NCBI RefSeq assembly: GCF_036226605.1
Contig: NZ_CP109000.1
Coordinates: forward strand, 2,724,501-2,788,500
DNA length: 64,000 nt
Reading direction: 5' to 3'
Source of the DNA: Streptomyces sp. NBC_00704
GTDB lineage: Bacteria; Actinomycetota; Actinomycetes; Streptomycetales; Streptomycetaceae
Shown: positions 55,601 to 64,000 of the stretch, in pieces
Layout of the letters: each line of letters opens with the position of its first letter
How positions within the stretch are numbered: position 1 is the stretch's first letter
Program-made: the position numbers and the translations under genes
The notes under the pieces: generated by a model
Database searches by the model: none
What the model was told of the DNA's origin: nothing
Seen by the model: the letters and a program-made list of their open reading frames with translations, nothing else

Positions 55601-55973
55601 CCTGACGGTCTACGACGCGTCGGGCAAGCAGGTCGCGCAGCAGGCCGACGGCGACTCGGAGGAGGCGGTCTCCATCCCGTCGCCCGCCGCCGGCACGTAC
55701 ACCGTCGCGGTCGCGGGCTACTCGGTCCCGGCCGGCACGACCACGTACGACTACGTGGACGCGTTCCTGTCGTCCGCTCTCGGCACGGTCGCGGTCGACG
55801 GGTCCGCGCCGGTGAAGCTGGCCACGGGCGCCTCGACGGCGGTCTCCGCCACCGTCACCGCCGCGGCCACCGCCCCGGCGGGCCGGGTCCTGTTCGGCCA
55901 GGTCCAGCTGGTCAACGCGCGGGGCACCGTCGCGGGCGCCGGCAACGTGACGATCGAGAAGGTCACTCCGTAA
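52650..55973 (+). CDS. Secreted S8 (subtilisin-like) serine protease
   Basis: A 1107-residue secreted protease with a signal peptide ending near PLAFSADS (about residue 38) and a propeptide-like region to about residue 180. The catalytic triad is Asp215 (IGILDSGVD), His395 (EHGTHVAG) and Ser592 (GTSMASPQ). A C-terminal region of about 400 residues has several beta-rich domains, without a membrane anchor. It degrades extracellular protein. Of two in-frame ATGs I take 52650, which has AAGGGA 5 nt upstream, over 52644. The gene carries an unusually structured 5' region. Confidence 0.9.
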   Translation: MTLTPQRAPISGTRRVARIAVAAGLVAALSAAGPIPLAFSADSGPAPGTSDPGAKSAPVKLGSDDAALLAEAKASGAKNVTLMVATAPGRTEQVAEELDAVKGGSVGQSYDKLGYVRATVPTAKAESAIAAAAELSSVHAIDLRQDIVLDDPAPDADAAGHTRSAGSAGKAKTYPAPNRNTPAENPYNPSFETGAVDFVKKNPKADGRGVTIGILDSGVDLAHPALQKTTTGERKIVDWVTATDPILDGDASWRPMTTSVSGPSFSYGGRTWTAKPGSYQVNLFRESATAGGDAKGDVNRDGDTTDAWGVLYDAAAGTVTVDVNNNGDFGDDTAMKPYKDGYQVGYFGTDDPKTDVAERQPFVVQIRKDVPMDPFGGDWVGKKADFANIGLIASEHGTHVAGITAAHGLFGGRMNGAAPGAKIVSSRACVFGPGCTNVALTEGMIDLVVNRGVDIVNMSIGGLPGLNDGNNARAELYTRLIDTYGVQLVISAGNEGPGANTIGDPGLADKVISVGAAISKETWAANYGSQVTKKYALLPFSSRGPREDGGFTPTLVAPGAAINTTQTWLPGSPVADAGYTLPAGYSMLQGTSMASPQAAGASALLISAAKQARVALTPTVLRTALTSTADHIKGLQAYEEGAGAIDIVGAWKSIRHGATAHDYTVRAPVDTALDQALKTPGFGTGIYDRESGLKAGQKKTYDVTVTRTSGPDKAVRHELELENNAAGTFRILGDDEVRLPLNKPVTVRIQARPRAAGIASAILTVDDPKTEGVDKQILNTVVVSTPVKHTFSVSNTVQRNSFQSYFLTVPEGAKAFEVAIGGLKDKSQTRFISIHPYGVAVEDSSTIYCYSNYPDTNGCRPDARSYQNPQAGVWEIEVESRRTSPLLDNPYKLEATVYGAAFAPENVTVPEAKVGVPAAASWTVTNKFAAFDGKLAGGPLGSSKKDRPSIANGSTQTTTVEVPAGAKSLDVSIGNVSDASADLDLTVYDASGKQVAQQADGDSEEAVSIPSPAAGTYTVAVAGYSVPAGTTTYDYVDAFLSSALGTVAVDGSAPVKLATGASTAVSATVTAAATAPAGRVLFGQVQLVNARGTVAGAGNVTIEKVTP

Positions 55974-56014
55974 CACCGGCACCATCCGCAACACCTGAAG
56001 CACCTGGGCACGAA

Positions 56015-56048
56015 GAGGGGCGGGCGTCCGTACGGGCGCCCGCCCCTC
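56015..56048. terminator. Terminator between the subtilase and anti-sigma genes
   Basis: A 12-bp stem (56015-56026 with 56037-56048) with inner CCGTACGG, between convergent genes. Confidence 0.8.
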
Positions 56049-56056
56049 GCCGTCGC

Positions 56057-56809
56057 CTATCCGCAGACGGCGGCCGTCTCGGGCAGGGTCCGGGCCAGGG
56101 CCCGGCGTTGCGGGGCGATGTCGGGTTCGCCGACGACCCACACGTCGGGGACGCCGCTCCCCCGCCCGAGGGCGACCAGCACGTGGTCGCCGGGGTCCAG
56201 CGGCGCCCCCGACGTCAGCTCTCTGTCCACGCCGACCTCGGGCGCGGTCCTCGCGGGCCGGTAGGCGTGGGCGACGCGCACGCTGACGCGTTCGCGGTTC
56301 GTGCCGGGCAGCGGGCGGACGCCCGTCACGTCGCCCTCGACGACGAGCCGGGTGCAGGCGAGGTAACCGGGATCGGCCAGGAGCCCGCCCGCGCCCTCGG
56401 ACACCTTGCCCCCGGCCTCCCCTCGGCCGGCGTCGCTCGCCGCGCTGCTGCTCCCCGCGTCGTCGGCGGCCCCCGGCCCGGTCCGCACGAGCGCCCAGCC
56501 GGTCCCGAGGACCAGCGCTCCCGCGGCGGCCGCCCCGACGGCCCCCAGAAGCAGGGGACGCAGCCGGCGCGGGGCGCGCGCCCGGCGGACGGGCGCCGGC
56601 GACGGCCGTGCCGCGCCCTCGCGCACCGGTTCCGTCAGCGCGTCGGCGAGCACGCCCAGCTGCTCCCGGAGCAGCGCCACGTCGGCGACCGCCGAGCGGT
56701 GCTCCGCCATGAAGGCGGCGTCCGCACGGGCCTCGTCCGGCAGCGGCTCCCCGGTGATCGCCGCCGTCAGCGCGTCGGGCCCGCCGCGGCCGTCGTGTTC
56801 CGCGGTCAC
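56057..56809 (-). CDS. Candidate anti-sigma factor, single-pass membrane protein
   Basis: A 250-residue protein. An N-terminal cytosolic part (about residues 1-85) contains LTAAITGEPLPDEARADAAF and a helical segment, as in actinobacterial anti-sigma factors. One membrane helix (about 87-110) and an extracellular domain follow. It starts at GTG 1 nt after the sigma gene's stop, with GAGGTGG upstream, so the two are translationally coupled. No zinc-anti-sigma HxxxCxxC is seen, so its role as anti-sigma is by position and topology. Confidence 0.7.
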   Translation of the reverse strand: MTAEHDGRGGPDALTAAITGEPLPDEARADAAFMAEHRSAVADVALLREQLGVLADALTEPVREGAARPSPAPVRRARAPRRLRPLLLGAVGAAAAGALVLGTGWALVRTGPGAADDAGSSSAASDAGRGEAGGKVSEGAGGLLADPGYLACTRLVVEGDVTGVRPLPGTNRERVSVRVAHAYRPARTAPEVGVDRELTSGAPLDPGDHVLVALGRGSGVPDVWVVGEPDIAPQRRALARTLPETAAVCG

Positions 56810-56810
56810 G

Positions 56811-57350
56811 TCAGACCACCTCGTCCTCGTGCAGGCGGGCGCGCAGGGCCCGGACCGCCGTGTGCAGGCGGCTCTTGACCGTGCCCTCCGGGACGCCCAG
56901 CTCCCGGGCGATGGAGCGCACCGGCAGATCGGCGTAGAAGCGCAGGACGACGACCTGCCGCTGGGCGTCCGGCAGGTCCTCCAGGCCGCGCGCGACGGCC
57001 AGGGACAGGACGCTGTCGTCCTCGCCGGAAGGGTGCTCGTGCCCGCGCAGGGAGGCCAGCCGCTCCCCCAGGCGCTCCTGCCTGCGCCGGGCCCGGTGCC
57101 AGTCCATGGCGAGGTTGGAGGCCACGACCGCCGCCCAGGCGGAGACGTCGCGCGGCGCCTCGTGTCCCTTGGCCGCACGCTCCAGCAGCCGCAGGCGGAC
57201 CTGCTGTACCCCGTCCGGCAGGTCCGCCTGCGGCACACCGCCCAGCGCGAGCACCGCCCGCACCCGGCGCTCCTGCGCCGGGTCCAGCGGGTCGCCGCCG
57301 GGCCCGGCCGCCTCGTCCCCCTGGACCCGGCGGGTGATTCTGCGCAGCAC
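56811..57350 (-). CDS. ECF-like sigma-70 family sigma factor
   Basis: A 179-residue protein with a region 2-like segment (VSAWAAVVASNLAMDWHRARRR) and a region 4 helix-turn-helix (DLPVRSIARELGVPEGTVKSRLHTAV). It directs RNA polymerase to a small regulon. The GTG at 57350 is preferred because GGAGG is 7 nt upstream; the GTG at 57356 is too close. An ECF-type promoter candidate lies upstream. Confidence 0.88.
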   Translation of the reverse strand: MLRRITRRVQGDEAAGPGGDPLDPAQERRVRAVLALGGVPQADLPDGVQQVRLRLLERAAKGHEAPRDVSAWAAVVASNLAMDWHRARRRQERLGERLASLRGHEHPSGEDDSVLSLAVARGLEDLPDAQRQVVVLRFYADLPVRSIARELGVPEGTVKSRLHTAVRALRARLHEDEVV

Positions 57351-57356
57351 GCGCAC

Positions 57357-58705
<1,349 letters not shown>

Positions 58706-58718
58706 GGCACGGCGTCCC

Positions 58719-58760
58719 CGGAGGGGGGCGGGCGTCCACACGGACGCCCGCCCCCCTCCG
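58719..58760. terminator. Terminator between asd and the DUF1203 gene
   Basis: A perfect 19-bp stem (58719-58737 with 58742-58760) with a 4-nt loop, after the asd stop. Confidence 0.92.
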
Positions 58761-58855
58761 TCGTCCCCGCCGGGTCCCCCTTCCCGGCCTCTCCCCTTCC
58801 GTCCCGGCCTGTCCCCAGCGCCGTCCGGGTTCTCGTGCCGTGGCGGGCCGGGGCG

Positions 58856-59362
58856 TCAGCGCGGGCGCACCTCGTAGAGGAAGCAGCCGTACTCGACGGC
58901 CCGTACGTGGACGAGCGCGACCTCCGGGTCCGCGAACGCCTCGGCGAAGGCCGCGGGGAACCCGTCCGGGTCCTCGACGAGCCGGCCGCCCAGGATGCGG
59001 CCGTCGTAGGAGTAGCGGCGGACGGTGCGGTGGCTGTCCGTGAACGGCAGGGCGTCCCCGGCCGGGCCCGGGCACGCGCGCGCGTGGAGGAAGACGGGGC
59101 CCTGTTCGTCGTACGGTCCCGGGTCGGCGCCGGTCCCGGCCGCCCAGCGCCGCAGGGGCGCGTAGGAGACCAGGACGACCGAGTCGCCGGGCTCGCTGCG
59201 GCGCAGGCAGCAGCGCAGCGGGGCGCCGCCCTCCTCGTCGGTCACGGGGACGGCCGGGCGGCCCGCGTCGTCGGCGGCGCGCAGCTCGTCGAGGACGTCG
59301 GGCGGGATCGGGACCGGCCGTGCGGTGCGGACGCCGGGGCGGGTGGCTGTCGGAGTCGTCAT
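58856..59362 (-). CDS. DUF1203 family protein
   Basis: A 168-residue protein matching DUF1203: the blocks PLRCCLRRSEPGDSVVLVSY, GPVFLHARACPGP and VEYGCFLYEVRPR at the C-terminus. Cys residues at CC, ACP and GC are conserved in that family. The function is unknown. The start is the ATG at 59362. It is divergent from the second pepN. Confidence 0.85.
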   Translation of the reverse strand: MTTPTATRPGVRTARPVPIPPDVLDELRAADDAGRPAVPVTDEEGGAPLRCCLRRSEPGDSVVLVSYAPLRRWAAGTGADPGPYDEQGPVFLHARACPGPAGDALPFTDSHRTVRRYSYDGRILGGRLVEDPDGFPAAFAEAFADPEVALVHVRAVEYGCFLYEVRPR

Positions 59363-59564
59363 GCGTCCAGCGTCCCGCCCGCCGCGCGGCGGCACCGGCG
59401 GAATCCGGACGTCGCGGTCGGGCCCGCCGCCGGCGCGGCACGGTAGGCGTACGCCTCCGGGCGGGCTCCCGCGGGGCCGGCCGGGGGCGCGGGGAACGTC
59501 GTCGCCCCGGGCGGCCCCCTCGTGGAAGGATGGCGCAACCGACACATATCGAGGAGATGACCGC

Positions 59565-62132
59565 GTGCCTGGCACAAACCTGACTCGCGAAGAGGCGCAG
59601 CAGCGGGCGAAGCTGCTCACCGTTGACTCGTACGAGATCGATCTCGACCTGTCCGGGGCGCAGGAGGGCGGCACCTACCGGTCCGTGACCACGGTGCGCT
59701 TCGACGTCGCCGGCACGGGCGCGGAGTCCTTCATCGACCTGGTGGCCCCGACCGTCCACGAAGTGACCCTCAACGGGGACGCGCTGGACCCGGCCGAGGT
59801 GTTCAAGGACTCCCGGATCGCGCTTCCCGGGCTCCTGGAGGGCCGCAACGTCCTGCGGGTGGTGGCGGACTGCGCCTACACCAACACCGGCGAGGGCCTG
59901 CACCGCTTCGTCGACCCGGTCGACGAGCAGGCCTACCTGTACACGCAGTTCGAGGTCCCGGACGCCCGTCGCGTCTTCGCGTCGTTCGAGCAGCCGGACC
60001 TGAAGGCCACCTTCCAGTTCACCGTGAAGGCGCCGTCCGGCTGGACCGTCGTCTCCAACTCCCCGACGCCGGAGCCGGCGGACGACGTCTGGGTCTTCGA
60101 GCCGACCCCGCGGATCTCCAGCTACATCACCGCGCTCGTCGTCGGGCCGTACCACAGCGTGCACAGCGTGTACGAGAAGGACGGCCAGTCGGTGCCGCTC
60201 GGCATCTACTGCCGGCCGTCCCTCGCCGAGTTCCTGGACTCGGACGCGATCTTCGAGGTCACCCGGCAGGGCTTCGACTGGTTCCAGGAGAAGTTCGACT
60301 ACGCGTACCCGTTCAAGAAGTACGACCAGCTCTTCGTGCCGGAGTTCAACGCGGGCGCGATGGAGAACGCGGGCGCGGTCACCATCCGCGACCAGTACGT
60401 CTTCCGGTCCAAGGTGACCGACGCGGCGTACGAGGTGCGTGCGGAGACGATCCTGCACGAGCTGGCCCACATGTGGTTCGGCGACCTGGTCACCATGGAG
60501 TGGTGGAACGACCTCTGGCTGAACGAGTCGTTCGCCACCTACACGTCGATCGCCTGCCAGGCCTACGCGCCGGGCTCGCGCTGGCCCCACTCGTGGACCA
60601 CGTTCGCCAACTCCATGAAGACGTGGGCCTACCGGCAGGACCAGCTGCCCTCCACCCACCCGATCATGGCCGAGATCGGCGACCTGGACGACGTCCTCGT
60701 CAACTTCGACGGCATCACGTACGCCAAGGGCGCGTCCGTCCTGAAGCAGCTCGTGGCGTACGTCGGCATGAACGAGTTCTTCTCGGGCGTGCAGACGTAC
60801 TTCAAGCGCCACGCGTTCGGCAACACCCGTCTGTCGGACCTGCTCGGCGCGCTGGAGGAGACCTCCGGCCGCGACCTGGGCACCTGGTCGCAGAAGTGGC
60901 TGCAGACCGCCGGCATCAACGTGCTGCGCCCGGAGATCGAGACGGACGCCGACGGCGTCATCACGTCGTTCGCCATCCGCCAGGAGGCTCCGGCGCTCCC
61001 GGCGGGCGCGAAGGGCGAGCCGACGCTGCGCCCGCACCGCATCGCGGTCGGCCTGTACGGGCTGGACGGCGCGAGCGGCAAGCTGCTGCGCGACGAGCGC
61101 GTCGAGCTGGACATCGACGGCGAGCTGACCTCCGTGGCCCAGCTGGTCGGCAAGCGCCGTCCGGACGTCGTCCTGCTCAACGACGACGACCTGTCGTACG
61201 CCAAGGTCCGCCTGGACGAGCAGTCGCTCGCGTTCGTCACCGAGCACCTCGGCGACTTCGAGTCGTCGCTGCCGCGCGCCCTGTGCTGGGCGTCGGCCTG
61301 GGACATGACCCGGGACGGCGAACTGCCCACCCGCGACTACCTGTCCCTGGTGCTGTCCGGCATCGGCAAGGAGTCCGACATCGGCGTGGTGCAGTCGCTG
61401 CACCGTCAGGTCAAGCTCGCCATCGACCTGTACGCCGACCCGGCCGCCCGCGAGAACCTGCTGACCCGCTGGACGGACGCCACGCTCGCCCATCTGCGCT
61501 CCGCCGAGGCGGGCAGCGACCACCAGCTCGCGTGGGCGCGGGCGTTCGCGGCGACGGCGCGCACGCCGGACCAGATCGACCTGCTGGAGTCGCTCCTGGA
61601 CGGCGGGCAGACCATCGAGGGCCTGGCCGTGGACACCGAGCTGCGCTGGGCGTTCGTGCAGCGACTGGTGGCGGTGGGGCAGTTCGACGAGTCCGACATC
61701 GCCGCCGAGCTGGAGCGGGACAAGACGGCGGCGGGCGAGCGGCACGCCGCGAGCGCACGGGCGGCGCGTCCGACGCCGGAGGCCAAGGCGGAGGCGTGGG
61801 CGTCGGTCGTGGAGTCCGACAAGCTGCCCAACGCCCTCCAGGAGGCCGTCATCGGCGGTTTCGTGCAGACCGACCAGCGTGAGCTGCTCGCGCCGTACAC
61901 GGAGAAGTACTTCGAGGTCGTCAAGGACATCTGGGACTCCCGTTCGCACGAGATCGCCCAGCAGATCGCGATCGGCCTCTACCCCGCTGTCCAGGTCTCG
62001 CGCGAGACGCTGGACAGGACGGACGCCTGGCTGGCCTCGGCCGAGCCGAACGCGGCCCTGCGCCGCCTCGTCTCCGAGTCCCGCTCGGGCGTGGAGCGCG
62101 CGCTGAAGGCCCAGGCGGCCGACGCGAGCTGA
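59565..62132 (+). CDS. pepN: Aminopeptidase N, copy 2
   Basis: An 855-residue M1 peptidase with GAMEN near residue 263, HELAH near 298 and EWWNDLWLNESFATY holding the third zinc ligand. The N-terminus (VPGTNLTREEAQQRAKLLTV) parallels that of copy 1, so they are paralogues. The start is the GTG at 59565, with GAGGAG 8 nt upstream. This copy has the canonical EWWNDLWLNE motif, so it is probably the housekeeping enzyme. Confidence 0.93.
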   Translation: MPGTNLTREEAQQRAKLLTVDSYEIDLDLSGAQEGGTYRSVTTVRFDVAGTGAESFIDLVAPTVHEVTLNGDALDPAEVFKDSRIALPGLLEGRNVLRVVADCAYTNTGEGLHRFVDPVDEQAYLYTQFEVPDARRVFASFEQPDLKATFQFTVKAPSGWTVVSNSPTPEPADDVWVFEPTPRISSYITALVVGPYHSVHSVYEKDGQSVPLGIYCRPSLAEFLDSDAIFEVTRQGFDWFQEKFDYAYPFKKYDQLFVPEFNAGAMENAGAVTIRDQYVFRSKVTDAAYEVRAETILHELAHMWFGDLVTMEWWNDLWLNESFATYTSIACQAYAPGSRWPHSWTTFANSMKTWAYRQDQLPSTHPIMAEIGDLDDVLVNFDGITYAKGASVLKQLVAYVGMNEFFSGVQTYFKRHAFGNTRLSDLLGALEETSGRDLGTWSQKWLQTAGINVLRPEIETDADGVITSFAIRQEAPALPAGAKGEPTLRPHRIAVGLYGLDGASGKLLRDERVELDIDGELTSVAQLVGKRRPDVVLLNDDDLSYAKVRLDEQSLAFVTEHLGDFESSLPRALCWASAWDMTRDGELPTRDYLSLVLSGIGKESDIGVVQSLHRQVKLAIDLYADPAARENLLTRWTDATLAHLRSAEAGSDHQLAWARAFAATARTPDQIDLLESLLDGGQTIEGLAVDTELRWAFVQRLVAVGQFDESDIAAELERDKTAAGERHAASARAARPTPEAKAEAWASVVESDKLPNALQEAVIGGFVQTDQRELLAPYTEKYFEVVKDIWDSRSHEIAQQIAIGLYPAVQVSRETLDRTDAWLASAEPNAALRRLVSESRSGVERALKAQAADAS

Positions 62133-62162
62133 CCCGCCCGTTCGGCTCACCCGTACGGCGAC

Positions 62163-62193
62163 AAGGGCGCCCGGTGTCACACCGGGCGCCCTT
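62163..62193. terminator. Terminator between pepN copy 2 and the EamA gene
   Basis: A 14-bp perfect stem (62163-62176 with 62180-62193) between convergent genes. Confidence 0.88.
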
Positions 62194-62224
62194 CGCATGC
62201 CCCGCCCCTACGGCACGGCTCGCG

Positions 62225-63271
62225 TCACGAACTCCGCTCGACGGCGGGCCGGTGGCCGGGAGCCGGGGCGGGCCCAGGCACCGGGGCCGGGGGCGGGGGC
62301 GGGGGCGTCCGGGGCGAGGTGTCCGCCGTGTCCGCCGTGAGCCGTCCGGCACGCGACCCGCCGCCGACCTCGGGCCGGCCCTTCCCGGACCGGCCCGCCG
62401 CGAGCCCTGCGGTGCGGGGCCGGCCCGCGCCGAGCTGGCCGGCGACCGTCGCGCCGAACGCCAGCGCCATGCCCGCCAGCTGGACCGGCGTCAGCGCCTG
62501 GCCCAGCGCGGCCCAGCCCACGACGGCGGCCGTCAGCGGGGAGAGCGGGGCGAGGAAGGTGACCTGGGTCGCGCTGAGGCGGCCGATGCCGCGGAACCAG
62601 AGCCAGTACGAGACGGCCGTGTTGGCGAGGGCGAGGTAGAGGTAACCGCCGACGGCCCGGCCGTCGAGAGCGGGCGGTGCGCCCTCGACGAGGAAGGCGA
62701 GCGGAGCGATCAGCAGACCGCCCGCGGTGAGCTGCCAGCCGGCCAGGGCGAGCGGGCCCACGCCGTCGGGACGGCCCCACTTCTTCGTCAGGACCGTGCC
62801 CGTCGACATCGACGCCGTGGAGGCGACCGCCGCGAGCACGCCCAGCAGGTCGAGCGCCCCGGCCGCCTTCAGCACGACGAGGCTGACCCCGGACGCGGCC
62901 ACGGCCCCGGTGACCAGGTTGCGCGCGGTGGGCCGCTGCCCCAGCAGCAGCGCCGAGAGGCCGACGACGAACAGCGGCCCGACCGAGCCGACGACGGCCG
63001 CCATTCCGCCGGGCAGCCGGTAGGCGGACAGGAAGAGCAGGGGGAAGAAGGCGCCGATGTTCAGCGCGCCGAGTATCGCGGCCTTCCCCCACCAGAGGCC
63101 TCGCGGCAGGACCCGGCCCAGGGCGAGGAGCAGCAGCCCGGCGGGCAGGGCCCGCATCAGACCGGTGAACAGGGGCCGGTCCGGGGGGAGGAACTCGGTG
63201 GTCACGGCGTAGGTGGTGCCCCAGGAGACCGGGGCGAGGGCGGTGAGAAGGACGATCGCCGACTTCTTCAT
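62225..63271 (-). CDS. EamA/DMT-family exporter
   Basis: A 348-residue transporter with ten membrane helices in two EamA repeats (about residues 5-130 and 145-270). A C-terminal Arg/Gly/Pro-rich tail of 75 residues is unusual for the family. DMT exporters move amino acids, drugs or metabolites. Its promoter region contains a palindrome next to a divergent MarR gene, so it is likely MarR-repressed. Confidence 0.88.
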   Translation of the reverse strand: MKKSAIVLLTALAPVSWGTTYAVTTEFLPPDRPLFTGLMRALPAGLLLLALGRVLPRGLWWGKAAILGALNIGAFFPLLFLSAYRLPGGMAAVVGSVGPLFVVGLSALLLGQRPTARNLVTGAVAASGVSLVVLKAAGALDLLGVLAAVASTASMSTGTVLTKKWGRPDGVGPLALAGWQLTAGGLLIAPLAFLVEGAPPALDGRAVGGYLYLALANTAVSYWLWFRGIGRLSATQVTFLAPLSPLTAAVVGWAALGQALTPVQLAGMALAFGATVAGQLGAGRPRTAGLAAGRSGKGRPEVGGGSRAGRLTADTADTSPRTPPPPPPAPVPGPAPAPGHRPAVERSS

Positions 63272-63276
63272 GGAAA

Positions 63277-63294
63277 TAGCTTAGCGCCAAGCTA
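63277..63294. promoter_or_regulatory. MarR operator between the EamA and marR genes
   Basis: TAGCTTAGC-GCCAAGCTA is an 18-bp palindrome with one mismatch per half-site. On the minus strand it overlaps the -10 TAAGCT (63283-63278), which is 16 nt from TTGACG (63305-63300). The -10 ends 6 nt before the EamA ATG, so that gene is probably leaderless. Confidence 0.7.
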
Positions 63295-63349
63295 CTTACC
63301 GTCAAGCCACTTTCTTGCGCGCGACCGGAACGCCTTGGATACTCGGTCC

Positions 63350-63871
63350 ATGAGCAGTCAGCAGCCGCCGCGCAAGGACCCGGTCGACGCGATCGTCGAG
63401 CAGTGGGCGATGGTCCGCCCCGACCTCGACACCGCCGCCATGGAAGTGTTCGGCCGGATCTCCCGGCTCACGCGCGCGATGGGCGACCGGTTGGACGAGG
63501 CGTACGGGGCGCTGGGCATCGCCCGCGGGGAGTTCGACGTCCTGGCGACGCTGCGCCGCTCCGGTGAGCCCTACACCCTCTCGCCGCGCGGGCTGTCGGC
63601 GACGCTCATGCTCACCACGGGCGGGATGACCGGCCGGCTCGACAAACTGGAGCGGGCCGGACTGCTGCGCCGCTCCCCGGACCCGCACGACCGCCGCGGG
63701 CTCCAGGTGACGCTGACGGAGAAGGGGCTGGAACTGGTCGACCGCGCGGTGAGCGCGGGACTGGACGCCCAGACGAAGGCCCTGAACGCGGCCCTGAACG
63801 CCGAACAGGCCGACCGACTGGCCGACCTGTTGCGAGAACTGCTGCTGGCCACGGAGACGCCCGGCGGCTGA
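63350..63871 (+). CDS. MarR-family transcriptional regulator
   Basis: A 173-residue winged-helix regulator. It has the DNA-binding wing region LSPRGLSATLMLTTGGMTGRLDKLERAGLLRRSPDPHDRRGLQVTLTEKG. It probably represses the divergent EamA gene through the palindrome between them; loss of binding by an effector would induce export. The start is the ATG at 63350. Confidence 0.9.
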   Translation: MSSQQPPRKDPVDAIVEQWAMVRPDLDTAAMEVFGRISRLTRAMGDRLDEAYGALGIARGEFDVLATLRRSGEPYTLSPRGLSATLMLTTGGMTGRLDKLERAGLLRRSPDPHDRRGLQVTLTEKGLELVDRAVSAGLDAQTKALNAALNAEQADRLADLLRELLLATETPGG

Positions 63872-63908
63872 CCGGCCGGCGCGCGGGAACGCCCGCCCCT
63901 CGCCGCGG

Positions 63909-63928
63909 CCGTACGGGTGACCGTACGG
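63909..63928 (+). terminator. Hairpin after the marR gene
   Basis: Two copies of the self-complementary CCGTACGG (63909-63916 and 63921-63928) form an 8-bp stem with a GTGA loop of GNRA type. Confidence 0.6.
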
Positions 63929-64000
63929 GACGCCCCTCCCCCACCGGGGCGGCCGTCATCACACGTTGACGGCCCACGGGCGCGGCGTCCTCCGACGGCG

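Overview
The window is high-GC DNA (third codon positions are almost always G or C) from a Streptomyces chromosome. Gene content and order (rne, radical-SAM pair, rodA/sfr, pbp2, mreD, mreC, mreB, ndk, folC, valS, clpX, clpP2, clpP1, tig, tRNAs, nei, rpiB, asd, pepN) match, from memory, the conserved core of Streptomyces chromosomes, such as the SCO2599 to SCO2643 stretch of S. coelicolor. I see no insertion sequence, prophage or CRISPR array.

Layout. 1-7.3 kb, minus strand: the 5' part of an RNase E/G gene, a radical-SAM-associated protein, an unusual repeat-built membrane protein, a TIGR03960-type radical SAM protein and a CYTH-CHAD protein. 7.4-13.9 kb: the cell-shape cluster mreB-mreC-mreD-pbp2-rodA. 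14-19.2 kb: ndk, a DUF4233 gene, folC and valS. 19.4-25.2 kb: a proline-rich membrane protein, then clpX, clpP2, clpP1 and trigger factor, separated by strong hairpins. 25.4-25.7 kb: tRNA-Pro(TGG) and tRNA-Gly(TCC). 25.8-39.5 kb: accessory and housekeeping genes, including a divergent arsR/arsI pair, an acyltransferase, an RSH-like HD protein, a PP2C phosphatase, an Eis-like GNAT, nei, rpiB, an amino-acid permease, a Ser/Thr kinase with an insertion in its catalytic core, an LPQTG surface protein and bioY.

39.7-45.8 kb holds the most interesting locus: a putative sulfonate/organosulfur scavenging unit (ROK regulator, lipoprotein binding protein, permease, ATPase, FMN monooxygenase). It appears to carry two leaderless cysteine-containing mini-leaders (30 and 8 codons). 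The Cys codon of the first lies in a stem that pairs with downstream RNA. A 13-nt tandem repeat then places Cys codons in all three frames upstream of the binding-protein gene, and a 57-nt pure pyrimidine tract precedes the monooxygenase gene. This suggests layered cysteine sensing by leader-peptide attenuation.

46-64 kb: a mycothiol-nitroreductase-like DsbA protein, two aminopeptidase N paralogues, a DUF559-like protein, a divergent MerR/membrane-protein pair, a Nudix hydrolase, a large secreted subtilase, an ECF-like sigma factor with its candidate anti-sigma partner, asd, a DUF1203 protein, and a divergent EamA exporter/MarR pair with a clear palindromic operator. Short leaders or leaderless promoters recur through the window.
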